Positions 8,890 through 18,018 are shown, counted from the stretch's first letter. The stretch is 64,000 bases of DNA from Polynucleobacter sp. TSB-Sco08W16 (GCF_018687455.1 NZ_CP061291.1:806001-870000), one strand, 5' to 3'. Notes: a model not told the origin generated them from the sequence alone. Program-made: numbers and translations.

Positions 8890-9354
8890 TTATTTGCTTG
8901 GGGCCAAAGAAGAAGTGCTGTCTTGAGAATCCGAGAGTGGACCATTTTTCAAGAAAGCCATAAAGCCGCTATCAGCATACGCATCTGGAGGAACATCATC
9001 CGTGAGTAAAGCGGCATCTACTTCGGCAATATCGTTGATGCGAGATTCATCTTGCCATTGGGCAATGCCAATTAAGCCAAATACAAGTACTACCAAAGGA
9101 GCTACCCAACCAACGGTATCCCAAACACCGTTAGAGGAGCGAGGTGACCAATTACCAGCGAAACCAGCAAAAACAGGTTTTTGAACCAATATCTTTTCAG
9201 GTTTGCGGACAGCCAAAGCCTTCATACGGGCGGCATGTAAGCGGTCTTTGATGCCAGCAGGCAAACTTTGAGCGCTCTGACTTAACAGGGCGGCACTCGC
9301 TCGACCAAATTGGTCTGCTTCTAACTGGGTGAGGGTTTCATCTCGATGTTTCAC
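8890..9354 (-). CDS. DUF3619 family membrane protein, likely regulator of the adjacent sigma factor
   Basis: The 154-residue protein has a cytoplasmic N-terminal half with short amphipathic helices, one membrane segment (about 82-102, VAPLVVLVFGLIGIAQW) and an acidic periplasmic tail. The topology is that of a single-pass anti-sigma factor, and the gene overlaps the sigma-factor gene by ATGA. DUF3619 genes are regularly found beside this sigma-factor type in Burkholderiales. No zinc-binding anti-sigma motif (HxxxCxxC) is present. The anti-sigma role is therefore inferred from topology and neighbourhood. Confidence 0.8.
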   Translation of the reverse strand: MKHRDETLTQLEADQFGRASAALLSQSAQSLPAGIKDRLHAARMKALAVRKPEKILVQKPVFAGFAGNWSPRSSNGVWDTVGWVAPLVVLVFGLIGIAQWQDESRINDIAEVDAALLTDDVPPDAYADSGFMAFLKNGPLSDSQDSTSSLAPSK

Positions 9355-9920
9355 AGGGTAATTCCTTTTAATTTCAATGCTTTAGCTAGAGTTTGGGTGG
9401 CTCTAGAACAATGCGTTTTGACACTGCCTTCGCTACAACTCATGGCTTTGGCAGTCTCAGTAATGCTTAACTCATCCCAATAACGCATTAGGAAGGCTTC
9501 TCGTTGACGTACAGGTAATTTAGCTATTTCTGACTCTAAAGCCTGTAAAAGCTGACTTTGTTCTAGTTTTTGAGACCCATCTTGGTGAATTTCGCTGTTA
9601 TCTGGGGCTGAAAGGGACTCTAGGGGGTCAAAATCATCACTTTCATCGCTTTTTCTGCCCATACTCGAAAACAGGGTGACCCAAGTGTTTCTGACTTTTT
9701 GACGTCGAAAGTGGTCATGAATGCGGTTTTGTAAGATTCTAGTGAAGACCAATGGAAGTTCAGAAATAGGCCTATCACCGTATTTCTCAGCCAATTTGAT
9801 CATTGCATCTTGAACAATATCCATAGCAGCATCATCATCACGCACGGCATATACCGCCTGCTTGAAGGCGCGCTGCTCGACACTACTTAGAAAGTCGGAT
9901 AGTTCTTGGGCTGATGCCAT
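9351..9920 (-). CDS. ECF-type RNA polymerase sigma factor
   Basis: The 189-residue protein has sigma region 2 at about 18-78 (with DAAMDIVQDAMIKLAEKY and the FRRQK end) and region 4 at about 130-182 (LPVRQREAFLMRYWDELS, then SVKTHCSRA as the recognition helix). An acidic, polar linker separates the two. Region 3 is missing, as expected for ECF sigma factors. It is first in a four-gene minus-strand operon with a membrane partner, a secreted DUF3106 protein and an RDD protein. Its promoter must lie in the 192-base gap shared with the divergent ilvB promoter. The signal it responds to is unknown; envelope stress is a guess from the neighbours. Confidence 0.9.
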   Translation of the reverse strand: MASAQELSDFLSSVEQRAFKQAVYAVRDDDAAMDIVQDAMIKLAEKYGDRPISELPLVFTRILQNRIHDHFRRQKVRNTWVTLFSSMGRKSDESDDFDPLESLSAPDNSEIHQDGSQKLEQSQLLQALESEIAKLPVRQREAFLMRYWDELSITETAKAMSCSEGSVKTHCSRATQTLAKALKLKGITL

Positions 9921-9949
9921 GCAATCGATTACACCTGAATCGGTAAGAG

Positions 9950-9979
9950 TTGAGCTATTTTAGGGGATTGCTATAGAAT
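9950..9979 (+). promoter_or_regulatory. Candidate sigma-70 promoter of the ilv operon
   Basis: TTGAGC (9950-9955) and TAGAAT (9974-9979) are 18 bases apart; TATAGA at 9972 gives a 16-base alternative. Transcription would begin about 9983-9986, leaving a leader of roughly 128 bases before ilvB. Confidence 0.55.
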
Positions 9980-9982
9980 ATA

Positions 9983-10112
9983 GGGCTTACTACCTAGATT
10001 CTCATTTACGAAGTGGTTTTTCCGGTAGCAGCGCCGTTCGAACTCAGGCCATAAGCAGGAGATAGAACAGACCAAACAATTTTTTGCCGAAAATTGCAAA
10101 GGACGAAAGAAA
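9983..10112 (+). promoter_or_regulatory. Structured 5' leader of ilvB (candidate cis-regulatory RNA)
   Basis: The start of the predicted transcript can pair with bases 40 nucleotides on: GGGC (9983-9986) with GCgCC (10031-10035, one bulge) and CTACC (9990-9994) with GGTAG (10024-10028). Inside lies CATT-TACG-AA(G)TG (10003-10015) with a UACG-type loop. A second hairpin, CAATTTT/AAAATTG (10077-10083, 10090-10096), ends just before the ribosome-binding site. There is no ATG in the leader, so peptide attenuation is unlikely. An RNA motif named ilvH has been described before acetolactate synthase genes of Betaproteobacteria; I cannot confirm a match by eye. Confidence 0.45.
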
Positions 10113-11900
10113 ATGAATACAAGCAGCGCCGAATTTTTAGCTACTAAAGCTAATCAAGACTCAACAAATACAAATCCCGTAACAGCTCCTCCAGAAATGA
10201 TTGGTGCTGAAATGCTCGTGCATGCATTGCACAAAGAGGGTGTTGAATTCGTGTGGGGTTACCCAGGCGGTTCCGTTCTCTTCATCTACGACGAGATTTT
10301 TAAACAAGATAAGTTTGAACATATTTTGGTCCGTCATGAACAAGCAGCCGTTCATGCAGCCGATGGTTACGCACGCGCAACCGGTAAGGTTGGAGTTGCC
10401 CTAGTAACTTCGGGTCCAGGTGTGACCAATGCAGTTACCGGTATTGCTACTGCCTACACTGATTCGATCCCGATGGTGATCATCAGCGGTAACGTACCGA
10501 CATACGCAATTGGTGAAGATGCATTCCAAGAGGCTGATACTGTTGGTATCACCCGCCCAGTGGTAAAGCACAACTTCCTTGTGAAGGATGTGAAAGATCT
10601 ACCGCTGGTGTTGAAGAAGGCATTTCACATTGCACAAACAGGTCGTCCAGGCCCAGTATTGATTGATATCCCCAAGGATGTCTCTGCGGCTAAAGGCCCG
10701 TTTGTGTATCCAGAAACCTTGGAGATGCGCTCCTACAATCCGGTAGTGAAAGGCCATAGTGGGCAGATCCGCAAAGCGGTTGCTTTGCTGCAAGAAGCCG
10801 AGCGTCCCTATATCTACACCGGTGGTGGCGTCATTCTTTCGGATGCCGCTCCAGAGTTAAAAGAATTTGCTGAGCTCTTGGGTTATCCAGTGACCAATAC
10901 CTTAATGGGTTTGGGTGGCTTCCCAGGTACCAGTCCGCAATTTTTAGGCATGCTCGGTATGCATGGAACCTACGAAGCCAATATGGCGATGCAGCACAGT
11001 GATGTGTTGATTGCCATTGGTGCTCGTTTTGATGATCGCGTCATTGGCAATACCCAGCACTTTGCAAGTCATCCGCGAAAAATCATCCATATCGATATCG
11101 ATCCATCCGTTATCTCTAAGCGCGTCAGGGTGGATGTCCCCATCGTTGGCAATCTCAAAGAGGTGTTAGTTGAGATGACTGCGCAATTAAAGGCTGGTGG
11201 TGCGCGTAAGAACGGCGATAAAGTGGCGGCATGGTGGGATCAGATCAACGAGTGGCGCAAAAAAGATTGCTTGAAGTTTGATGAAGCCTCACAAATCGTG
11301 AAGCCGCAGTATGTAGTTCAAAAACTTTGGGAACTTACTGGTGGTGACGCCATTATTACTTCAGACGTTGGTCAACATCAGATGTGGGCTGCCCAGTTTT
11401 ATAAGTTTGATAAGCCACGTCGCTGGATCAACTCTGGCGGTCTTGGCACCATGGGGGTTGGTTTACCTTATGCAATGGGTATTAAGAAAGCTTTCCCTGA
11501 GCAGGACGTCTTTGCCATCACAGGCGAAGGCTCTATTCAGATGTGTATTCAAGAGCTATCGACTTGCAAGCAGTACAACACACCTGTAAAGATTGTTTCT
11601 TTGAATAATCGTTACTTGGGAATGGTGCGTCAGTGGCAAGAGCTTACTTATAACAAGCGTTATTCGAGCTCCTACATGGATTCTTTGCCTGACTTTGTGA
11701 AGTTGGCCGAGGCTTATGGTCACGTTGGCATGCGCATTGAGAAAAAATCAGATGTGGAGGGTGCGCTCAAAGAGGCAATCCGTTTAAAAGATCGCACTGT
11801 ATTTATGGATTTCCAGACAGACCCAGAAGAAAACGTTTGGCCTATGGTTCAAGCAGGCAAGGGTATTACTGAAATGCTTTTGGGTAGTGAGGATCTGTAA
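10113..11900 (+). CDS. ilvB: Acetolactate synthase, large (catalytic) subunit
   Basis: The enzyme condenses two pyruvates, or pyruvate with 2-oxobutyrate, in the first common step of valine, leucine and isoleucine synthesis. The 595-residue protein has the thiamine-diphosphate catalytic Glu76 in VRHEQAAVHAADGYARATG, a central FAD/Rossmann-like domain, and the C-terminal cofactor domain. In that domain the usual Gly-Asp-Gly reads Gly471-Glu472-Gly473 (TGEGSIQMC). The first about 28 residues are a polar extension before the conserved core. An AAGGACGAAAG ribosome-binding stretch precedes the ATG. The ilvH start overlaps the stop (TAATG). It could equally be called ilvI by isozyme III nomenclature. 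Confidence 0.96.
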   Translation: MNTSSAEFLATKANQDSTNTNPVTAPPEMIGAEMLVHALHKEGVEFVWGYPGGSVLFIYDEIFKQDKFEHILVRHEQAAVHAADGYARATGKVGVALVTSGPGVTNAVTGIATAYTDSIPMVIISGNVPTYAIGEDAFQEADTVGITRPVVKHNFLVKDVKDLPLVLKKAFHIAQTGRPGPVLIDIPKDVSAAKGPFVYPETLEMRSYNPVVKGHSGQIRKAVALLQEAERPYIYTGGGVILSDAAPELKEFAELLGYPVTNTLMGLGGFPGTSPQFLGMLGMHGTYEANMAMQHSDVLIAIGARFDDRVIGNTQHFASHPRKIIHIDIDPSVISKRVRVDVPIVGNLKEVLVEMTAQLKAGGARKNGDKVAAWWDQINEWRKKDCLKFDEASQIVKPQYVVQKLWELTGGDAIITSDVGQHQMWAAQFYKFDKPRRWINSGGLGTMGVGLPYAMGIKKAFPEQDVFAITGEGSIQMCIQELSTCKQYNTPVKIVSLNNRYLGMVRQWQELTYNKRYSSSYMDSLPDFVKLAEAYGHVGMRIEKKSDVEGALKEAIRLKDRTVFMDFQTDPEENVWPMVQAGKGITEMLLGSEDL

Positions 11901-12391
11901 TGCGACACATTATTTCTGTATTAATTGAGAACGAGCCGGGCGCATTGTCACGCGTAGTAGGTCTTTTCTCTGCTCGCGGTTACAACATTGATACCTTAAG
12001 TGTTGCGCCGACTGAAGATCCATCGCTCTCCCGGATGACGATTGTGACCTTTGGTTCTGATGATGTCATCGAGCAAATTACAAAGCACTTAAACCGTTTG
12101 GTTGAAGTGGTAAAAGTATTTGATCTGAGTGAAGGCCCTCATATTGAGCGTGAACTCATGATGATCAAAGTACGCGCTGTCGGTAAAGAACGTGAAGAAC
12201 TCAAGCGTACAACCGATATCTTCCGCGGTCGCATTATTGATGTGACTGATAAGAGTTACACCATCGAGTTAACTGGTGATGGTGCCAAATTGGATGCCTT
12301 TATCGATTCGATTGACCGTGCATCAATCCTAGAGACTGTCCGCTCGGGTGGTTCTGGTATTGGGCGCGGTGAACGTATCCTCAAGGTTTAA
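11900..12391 (+). CDS. ilvH: Acetolactate synthase, small (regulatory) subunit
   Basis: The 163-residue protein has an N-terminal ACT domain (MRHIISVLIENEPGALSRV, then GLFSARGYNIDTLSV) that senses valine, and a C-terminal half with the conserved GRIIDVTDKSYTIELTG block. The length equals the usual 163 residues of IlvH. It activates the large subunit and gives valine feedback inhibition. It is coupled to ilvB through TAATG and followed by ilvC after 51 bases. Confidence 0.95.
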   Translation: MRHIISVLIENEPGALSRVVGLFSARGYNIDTLSVAPTEDPSLSRMTIVTFGSDDVIEQITKHLNRLVEVVKVFDLSEGPHIERELMMIKVRAVGKEREELKRTTDIFRGRIIDVTDKSYTIELTGDGAKLDAFIDSIDRASILETVRSGGSGIGRGERILKV

Positions 12392-12400
12392 TTTTTTTAA

Positions 12401-13459
<1,059 letters not shown>

Positions 13460-13502
13460 GCATTTCCATTTATAGAAGTACTTACAAAGGCTCAGAACAA
13501 AA

Positions 13503-14150
13503 ATGATGTATCCACACCCCATTATTGCAAAAGAAGGTTGGCCCTATTTGGCGCTAGTGGGAGTGGTGACTTTGCTGGTTCACTATCTTGGTGGCATTGC
13601 ATGGTCCTGGCCACTCTGGATCATCTTTATCTTTGTTCTGCAGTTCTTCCGCGATCCACAGCGCATTCCTGCGCTTGGCCGTGATCTTGTTTTATCTCCT
13701 GCTGATGGACGTATCGTTGTAGTAGAAGTTACAAATGATCCCTACGCAGGCCGTGAAGCGCTCAAAATCAGCGTGTTCATGAACGTATTTAACGTGCACT
13801 CCAATCGTAGCTCTGTAAATGGCTTGGTCAAAGAGATTCAGTACTTTCCAGGTAAATTTGTGAATGCTGACTTGGATAAAGCTTCTACTGAGAATGAGCG
13901 TAATGCAGTGGTAATTGATGCCAATGGTCAAATCGTGACTTTAGTTCAAGTTGCAGGTTTGATTGCGCGCCGTATTCTTTGCTACATCCACGTAGGTGAT
14001 CGTCTTAAAGCGGGTGAACGCTACGGATTTATTCGCTTTGGCTCGCGTGTAGATGTGTATTTACCCTTAAACGCAGAACCATTGGTTTCTGTTGGTGATA
14101 AAGTATTTGCAACCAATACCGCTTTGGCACGTGTGCCAGGGCTAGATTGA
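13503..14150 (+). CDS. psd: Phosphatidylserine decarboxylase (short form)
   Basis: The 215-residue protein matches the archaetidylserine/short-form decarboxylase. It has N-terminal hydrophobic segments (about 15-45), [12 protein letters not shown] at about 60, [13 protein letters not shown] near 93, and the self-cleavage site Phe-Gly-Ser near 180 ([11 protein letters not shown]), where Ser becomes the pyruvoyl group. It makes phosphatidylethanolamine in the inner membrane from the product of the next gene, pssA. An ATG at 13503 is followed immediately by another ATG; either may be used. Confidence 0.95.
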   Translation: MMYPHPIIAKEGWPYLALVGVVTLLVHYLGGIAWSWPLWIIFIFVLQFFRDPQRIPALGRDLVLSPADGRIVVVEVTNDPYAGREALKISVFMNVFNVHSNRSSVNGLVKEIQYFPGKFVNADLDKASTENERNAVVIDANGQIVTLVQVAGLIARRILCYIHVGDRLKAGERYGFIRFGSRVDVYLPLNAEPLVSVGDKVFATNTALARVPGLD

Positions 14151-14174
14151 TTCGAAACTTTACCGGGATACTGC

Positions 14175-15038
14175 TTGACTACATTTCGCCGTCGCGGCCG
14201 TATTAATCGCAGTCGCTTAGCTCATCGCCGTACTGAGTCCATTCAAGACCAGTGGGCTGAAGATATGGGTGATGGGGTGGATTACGAAGTAGAGGAGCTC
14301 CATCCACCTAAACCACGCCTTCGTAGCAAAGGCATTTATTTACTTCCAAACGCATTTACTACTGCTGCATTGTTCAGTGGTTTCTTTGCGATTGTGAATG
14401 CAATGAACGATCAATTCCAGATCGCAGCTATTGCTATCTTTGCATCACTTGTTCTCGATGGTATGGATGGTCGTGTAGCCCGTATGACTAATACCCAAAG
14501 TGCATTTGGCGAACAATATGATTCCCTGGCTGATATGGTGTCTTTTGGAGTTGCACCTGCCTTAGTCGCATACGAGTGGGCTTTAAAAGATTTGGGTAAG
14601 TGGGGCTGGTTAGCAGCTTTTACTTACTGTGCGGGCGCTGCACTGCGTCTAGCTCGCTTTAACGTCAATACTGGTGTAGTTGATAAAAAATTCTTCCAAG
14701 GCTTACCTAGTCCTGCAGCAGGTTCCCTGATGGCTGGCTTTATCTGGCTAGCGGATGACAATAAGATTCCGGTGCGCGATACCGCTATTCCCTGGATCAC
14801 ATTCTTTATTGCTGTTTATGCAGGCTTGACCATGGTTTCTAACGCTCGCTTTTATAGCGGCAAAGCTCTGGATGTGCGTTACCGCGTGCCGTTCGGCGTC
14901 ATGGTTCTCTTAATTCTGACCTTTGTCTTAATTTCATCTAATCCACCCTTGACGCTCTTTGGCTTGTTTGTGATTTATTCAATCTCGGGCTATGTGATTT
15001 GGGCTTGGGAGCATCTGAGCGGTAAGCGTTTTAGCTAA
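14175..15038 (+). CDS. pssA: CDP-diacylglycerol-serine O-phosphatidyltransferase
   Basis: The 287-residue membrane enzyme forms phosphatidylserine from CDP-diacylglycerol and serine. The CDP-alcohol phosphotransferase motif is complete (DGMDGRVARMTNTQ, then GEQYDSLAD, about 96-121), with many hydrophobic helices after it. The start is TTG at 14175, giving a basic N-terminal extension of about 50 residues before the first membrane segment; no ATG upstream is in frame. It works directly with psd 24 bases before it. Placing phospholipid genes inside the ilv-leu cluster is common in Burkholderiaceae. Confidence 0.93.
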   Translation: MTTFRRRGRINRSRLAHRRTESIQDQWAEDMGDGVDYEVEELHPPKPRLRSKGIYLLPNAFTTAALFSGFFAIVNAMNDQFQIAAIAIFASLVLDGMDGRVARMTNTQSAFGEQYDSLADMVSFGVAPALVAYEWALKDLGKWGWLAAFTYCAGAALRLARFNVNTGVVDKKFFQGLPSPAAGSLMAGFIWLADDNKIPVRDTAIPWITFFIAVYAGLTMVSNARFYSGKALDVRYRVPFGVMVLLILTFVLISSNPPLTLFGLFVIYSISGYVIWAWEHLSGKRFS

Positions 15039-15060
15039 TTCCCTATTTTTGGGGTATATT
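15031..15060 (+). promoter_or_regulatory. Candidate promoter of the leuA leader transcript
   Basis: A good -10 box TATATT (15055-15060) has only a poor -35 (TTAGCT, 15031-15036, 18-base spacer). Its expected start point, about seven bases downstream, coincides with the A of the leader-peptide ATG at 15067. Confidence 0.45.
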
Positions 15061-15066
15061 AATTCC

Positions 15067-15144
15067 ATGTTGATGAATTTTTCACCTTTATCTGGCCTCC
15101 TTCTACTGGCACTAAGCATTACGCTTGGGGCGGGTAAGGCCTGA
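15067..15144 (+). CDS. leuL: leu operon leader peptide (attenuator)
   Basis: The short frame has 25 codons. Eight are leucine, including four in a row at 15097-15108 that read CTC, CTT, CTA and CTG, one of each CTN codon. A second start at 15073 gives a 23-residue version. It lies directly before an intrinsic terminator and leuA, which is the arrangement of a leucine attenuator: slow reading of the Leu run when charged tRNA-Leu is scarce favours an antiterminator. No Shine-Dalgarno precedes the ATG, and the nearby -10 box suggests a leaderless transcript. The assignment rests on codon content and context. Confidence 0.8.
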   Translation: MLMNFSPLSGLLLLALSITLGAGKA

Positions 15145-15202
15145 GTTAATGAGATAAAGAGATCCATTAACCACCAATACCAGCCCCAGCAAATTGCTGG
15201 GG
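15126..15202 (+). promoter_or_regulatory. Leucine attenuator: antiterminator/terminator switch
   Basis: TGGGGCGGG (15126-15134) can pair with CCAGCCCCA (15180-15188), eight pairs with one mismatch. This antiterminator competes with the terminator stem 15184-15191/15195-15202. A weaker early stem, GGCCT (15094-15098) with AGGCC (15137-15141), overlaps the Leu codons and could act as the pause or protector hairpin. TTAATG/CATTAA (15146-15151, 15165-15170) forms a spacer hairpin inside the antiterminator loop. Folding was judged by complementarity only. Confidence 0.7.
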
Positions 15203-15212
15203 TTTTTGTTTT
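15184..15212 (+). terminator. Attenuator terminator before leuA
   Basis: The stem CCCCAGCA/TGCTGGGG (eight pairs, loop AAT) is followed by TTTTTGTTTT. It is a strong intrinsic terminator 39 bases after the leader-peptide stop and 73 bases before leuA. Confidence 0.85.
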
Positions 15213-15285
15213 AAAGACCGTAATACCGAATTATTAAAGAATTCAGTTAAGAAGCTAAATTAGTAATCCAAACCGGAGAGTAGTG

Positions 15286-16833
15286 ATGAGCGACAAAGTA
15301 ATCATTTTTGACACCACCTTGCGTGATGGCGAACAATCCCCTGGCGCGTCGATGACCAAGGACGAGAAGGTTCGTATTGCTCGTCAACTAGAGCGTCTTA
15401 AGGTAGATGTGATTGAAGCTGGTTTTGCTGCAAGCTCAGAAGGCGACTTTCAAGCAATTTCTGCGGTGGCTGCTACCATCAAAGATTCAATCGTCTGTTC
15501 ATTAGCTAGAGCCAATGACAAAGACATCACCCGCGCAGCCGATGCCTTGCAGGCGGCGAATGCCAAGCGTATTCATGCCTTCTTAGCCACAAGTCCATTG
15601 CATATGGCGGTGAAGTTGCGCATGTCTCCGGAGGAAGTATTGGAGCAGGCAAAACGCTCAATTCGTTTCGCTAGAAACTTGGCTTCTGATATTGAATTTT
15701 CTGCAGAAGATGGTTATCGCTCTGAAATGGATTTCTTGTGCAGGGTGGTTGAAGCAGTTATTAATGAAGGTGCCTCAACTATCAATATCCCAGATACAGT
15801 AGGTTATGCAACGCCCGAGTTGTATGGCGAGTTTATTAAAACTCTCCGCACTCGCGTACCAAATTCAGACAAAGCCGTATGGTCAGTGCACTGTCACAAC
15901 GACTTAGGTATGGCTGTAGCTAACTCATTGGCGGGTGTCAAGATCGGCGGAGCTCGTCAAATTGAGTGCACCATCAATGGCTTGGGTGAGCGTGCTGGCA
16001 ATACAGCATTAGAAGAAATTGTGATGGCTTTGCGTACCCGCAAAGATTACTTCGATATGGTTTGTGGTATTGATGCTAGCCAAATTGTGCCAGCATCCAA
16101 GCTGGTTTCTCAAATCACTGGTTTTGTTGTGCAACCCAATAAGGCCGTAGTGGGTGCGAACGCTTTTGCACATGCCTCTGGAATTCATCAAGATGGTATT
16201 TTGAAGAACCGTGAGACCTACGAAATCATGCGTGCAGAAGATGTGGGTTGGTCAACCAATAAAATCGTATTAGGTAAATTGTCCGGTCGTAATGCCTTCA
16301 AACAACGTTTGCAAGAATTGGGTATTACGGTAGAGGCCGAGGCTGATTTAAATGATGCCTTTACTCGATTTAAGGCCTTAGCTGATCAAAAAGCAGAGAT
16401 CTTTGATGAGGACATTATTGCAATCATGTCTGATACTGCCGCAGCTGAAGAGGGCGAGCATTACCATTTCATCTCATTAAGTCAGCATTCAGAAACGGGT
16501 GAGCGTCCAAAGTCTCGGGTTACTTTCCGGATGGGTGAGAAAGAGGTTAGCTCTGAAGCTGAAGGCAATGGCCCTGTAGATGCGAGCTTGAATGCCATCG
16601 AAGAGATTGCAAAAAGTGGGGCGGAGCAATTACTCTATTCAGTTAACGCCATTACTTCGGGCACCCAATCGCAGGGTGAGGTTACTGTGAGACTGTCTAA
16701 GGGTGGTCGGATTGTGAATGGTGTTGGAACCGATCCAGATATCATCGCTGCGTCTGCAAAGGCTTACCTATCAGCATTGAATAAATTACACGACCCAAGC
16801 CAAGCAAAACTCAATGCACAAATGACGCCTTAA
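15286..16833 (+). CDS. leuA: 2-isopropylmalate synthase
   Basis: The enzyme catalyses the first committed step of leucine synthesis (2-oxoisovalerate plus acetyl-CoA). The 515-residue protein begins with the catalytic/metal motif [13 protein letters not shown] and has the metal-binding His pair in [11 protein letters not shown] and the GLGERAGN block. The C-terminal regulatory domain from about 390 mediates leucine feedback. ATG at 15286 lies five bases after GGAGAG; a GTG at 15283 would be too close to it. Transcription is probably controlled by the attenuator just upstream. Confidence 0.97.
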   Translation: MSDKVIIFDTTLRDGEQSPGASMTKDEKVRIARQLERLKVDVIEAGFAASSEGDFQAISAVAATIKDSIVCSLARANDKDITRAADALQAANAKRIHAFLATSPLHMAVKLRMSPEEVLEQAKRSIRFARNLASDIEFSAEDGYRSEMDFLCRVVEAVINEGASTINIPDTVGYATPELYGEFIKTLRTRVPNSDKAVWSVHCHNDLGMAVANSLAGVKIGGARQIECTINGLGERAGNTALEEIVMALRTRKDYFDMVCGIDASQIVPASKLVSQITGFVVQPNKAVVGANAFAHASGIHQDGILKNRETYEIMRAEDVGWSTNKIVLGKLSGRNAFKQRLQELGITVEAEADLNDAFTRFKALADQKAEIFDEDIIAIMSDTAAAEEGEHYHFISLSQHSETGERPKSRVTFRMGEKEVSSEAEGNGPVDASLNAIEEIAKSGAEQLLYSVNAITSGTQSQGEVTVRLSKGGRIVNGVGTDPDIIAASAKAYLSALNKLHDPSQAKLNAQMTP

Positions 16834-16846
16834 AAACGTCATTTGT
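16818..16846. terminator. Perfect 10-bp inverted repeat between leuA and SYLF gene
   Basis: ACAAATGACG (16818-16827) and CGTCATTTGT (16837-16846) form a perfect stem with a nine-base loop covering the leuA stop codon. It lies between convergent genes, so it could serve both strands. Neither side has a T run after the stem, so it may be an RNA-stabilising hairpin rather than a true intrinsic terminator. Confidence 0.45.
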
Positions 16847-16855
16847 AGCGCATTG

Positions 16856-17452
16856 CTATTTGTTCAGGGTGCTGTCTTTGTAATACTTGGTGCCCTTGCC
16901 GGTGATTTCTGCGGCAAGGCCCGAGTCTGTTAGTTGGTACATTAAAACGCCAGGTGCTACTACAGTTGCGTCTTGGTAAGAAGTGCCATCTTTGTCATAT
17001 TTCGCAGCAGCCGTTACTTGTCCCCCAAAAGTCCAGCCTGAGTTCACAAAATCATTGAGAGCCGCTTCAGATTGGAAGATGAAGATGTTCTGAAATGATT
17101 TAATCCCCAAGCCCAAACCTGCCTGGACTTCAGCCATATTCATATAGGTTGGCTTGGAACTCATCTTATTGATTACTACTCCAGAGCCAGAACCACCGCC
17201 GGCTATCAGGATCTTCATGCCAAAGTTGCTGAAGGTGGCATATCCAACCGATTTTTCAATCAGATCTTTTGCCTTTGGTTCTGCTGAATAGAGCTGCTTG
17301 AGAATTTGCTCATTCTTTTTAAGGATTTCTTGGCGCTGTTCAGCAACCGTCTTATCAGGTCCAAATGGGTTTGAAAATTGAGCAAAAGAAGGGTTGTTGA
17401 GGCAAAGGCAGAGGAGAAAAAGGGCGCCTAAAAAGCGATATATGGAGTTCAT
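16856..17452 (-). CDS. SYLF-domain (YSC84-related) secreted protein
   Basis: The ATG at 17452 gives a signal peptide (hydrophobic core FLGALFLLCLCL, cleavage after SFA) and 198 residues in all. The longer frame up to 17623 crosses the rpsO promoter region and is not used. The mature part shows the SYLF pattern: EKSVGYATFSNFGMKI, a Gly-rich GGGSGSGVVINK, EVQAGLGLGIKS and a final beta-rich half. SYLF proteins bind lipids, and bacterial members are periplasmic or outer-membrane associated with poorly defined roles. No partner gene is adjacent. Confidence 0.87.
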   Translation of the reverse strand: MNSIYRFLGALFLLCLCLNNPSFAQFSNPFGPDKTVAEQRQEILKKNEQILKQLYSAEPKAKDLIEKSVGYATFSNFGMKILIAGGGSGSGVVINKMSSKPTYMNMAEVQAGLGLGIKSFQNIFIFQSEAALNDFVNSGWTFGGQVTAAAKYDKDGTSYQDATVVAPGVLMYQLTDSGLAAEITGKGTKYYKDSTLNK

Positions 17453-17557
17453 TATTTGTAAGTTATTGATTAATATAGATATTATTTTACTAATTGGGTA
17501 TTTTCTTCTACAGAATACCAATTTTTGTAGGGCAATACCTGCTTTTGGGCTGCGGTC

Positions 17558-17566
17558 TGCTACAAT
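17558..17566 (+). promoter_or_regulatory. Extended -10 promoter candidate of rpsO
   Basis: TGC followed by TACAAT is an extended -10 element. No convincing -35 is present. It implies a leader of about 95 bases before rpsO. Confidence 0.45.
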
Positions 17567-17668
17567 TCGAGAGCTTTGATTTATAAAGCTTTTTTGTTTT
17601 ATTTTGTTAATAACGCACGACACGGATTGGGTGAAAGCTCATGTGTTCGCAAGTAAGGAGTATTAAAA

Positions 17669-17938
17669 ATGGCAGTTGCTGATATCAAAACGGCGGAAAT
17701 CGTCAAAGAAAACGCGCGCAGCGCAAACGATACGGGTAGTCCTGAAGTTCAAGTTTCATTGCTTACAGCCCGCATCAATGAATTAACCCCCCATTTCAAG
17801 GCTAACGCCAAAGATCATCACAGCCGTCGCGGTTTGTTGAAGATGGTTTCACGTCGCCGTCGCCTCTTGGATTACCTCAAAGGCAAAGATCTGGATCGCT
17901 ATCGCGCATTGATCGAGAAATTAGGTCTCCGTAAGTAA
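17669..17938 (+). CDS. rpsO: 30S ribosomal protein S15
   Basis: The 89-residue protein is the standard length for S15. Landmarks are [20 protein letters not shown], the [19 protein letters not shown] rRNA-binding stretch split over the centre, and the basic C-terminal helix ending LGLRK. It binds 16S rRNA helices 20-22 early in small-subunit assembly. A good AAGGAG site precedes the ATG. A strong terminator follows and then pnp, the same order as in E. coli. Confidence 0.97.
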   Translation: MAVADIKTAEIVKENARSANDTGSPEVQVSLLTARINELTPHFKANAKDHHSRRGLLKMVSRRRRLLDYLKGKDLDRYRALIEKLGLRK

Positions 17939-17954
17939 TTCTTATCGGTATGCA

Positions 17955-18018
17955 ATGCCATCTCACTTAAGGTTGTTTCTTCACCGAATCAGTCTTAAGA
18001 AGGTGGCATGTTTTTTTT
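17955..18018 (+). terminator. rpsO intrinsic terminator
   Basis: ATGCCATCT (17955-17963) pairs with AGGTGGCAT (18001-18009), and the inner palindrome CTTAAG (17966-17971) pairs with CTTAAG (17994-17999). Eight T residues follow (18011-18018). The position matches the t1 terminator between rpsO and pnp of E. coli; partial read-through would feed pnp. Confidence 0.8.

Noticed and set aside
10161..10404. Short frames overlapping ilvB, on both strands
   Set aside because: They lie fully within a conserved gene, carry no recognisable family and are expected by chance.
17453..17623. Longer start for the SYLF gene
   Set aside because: It would remove the clear signal peptide from the N-terminus and cross the rpsO promoter region.
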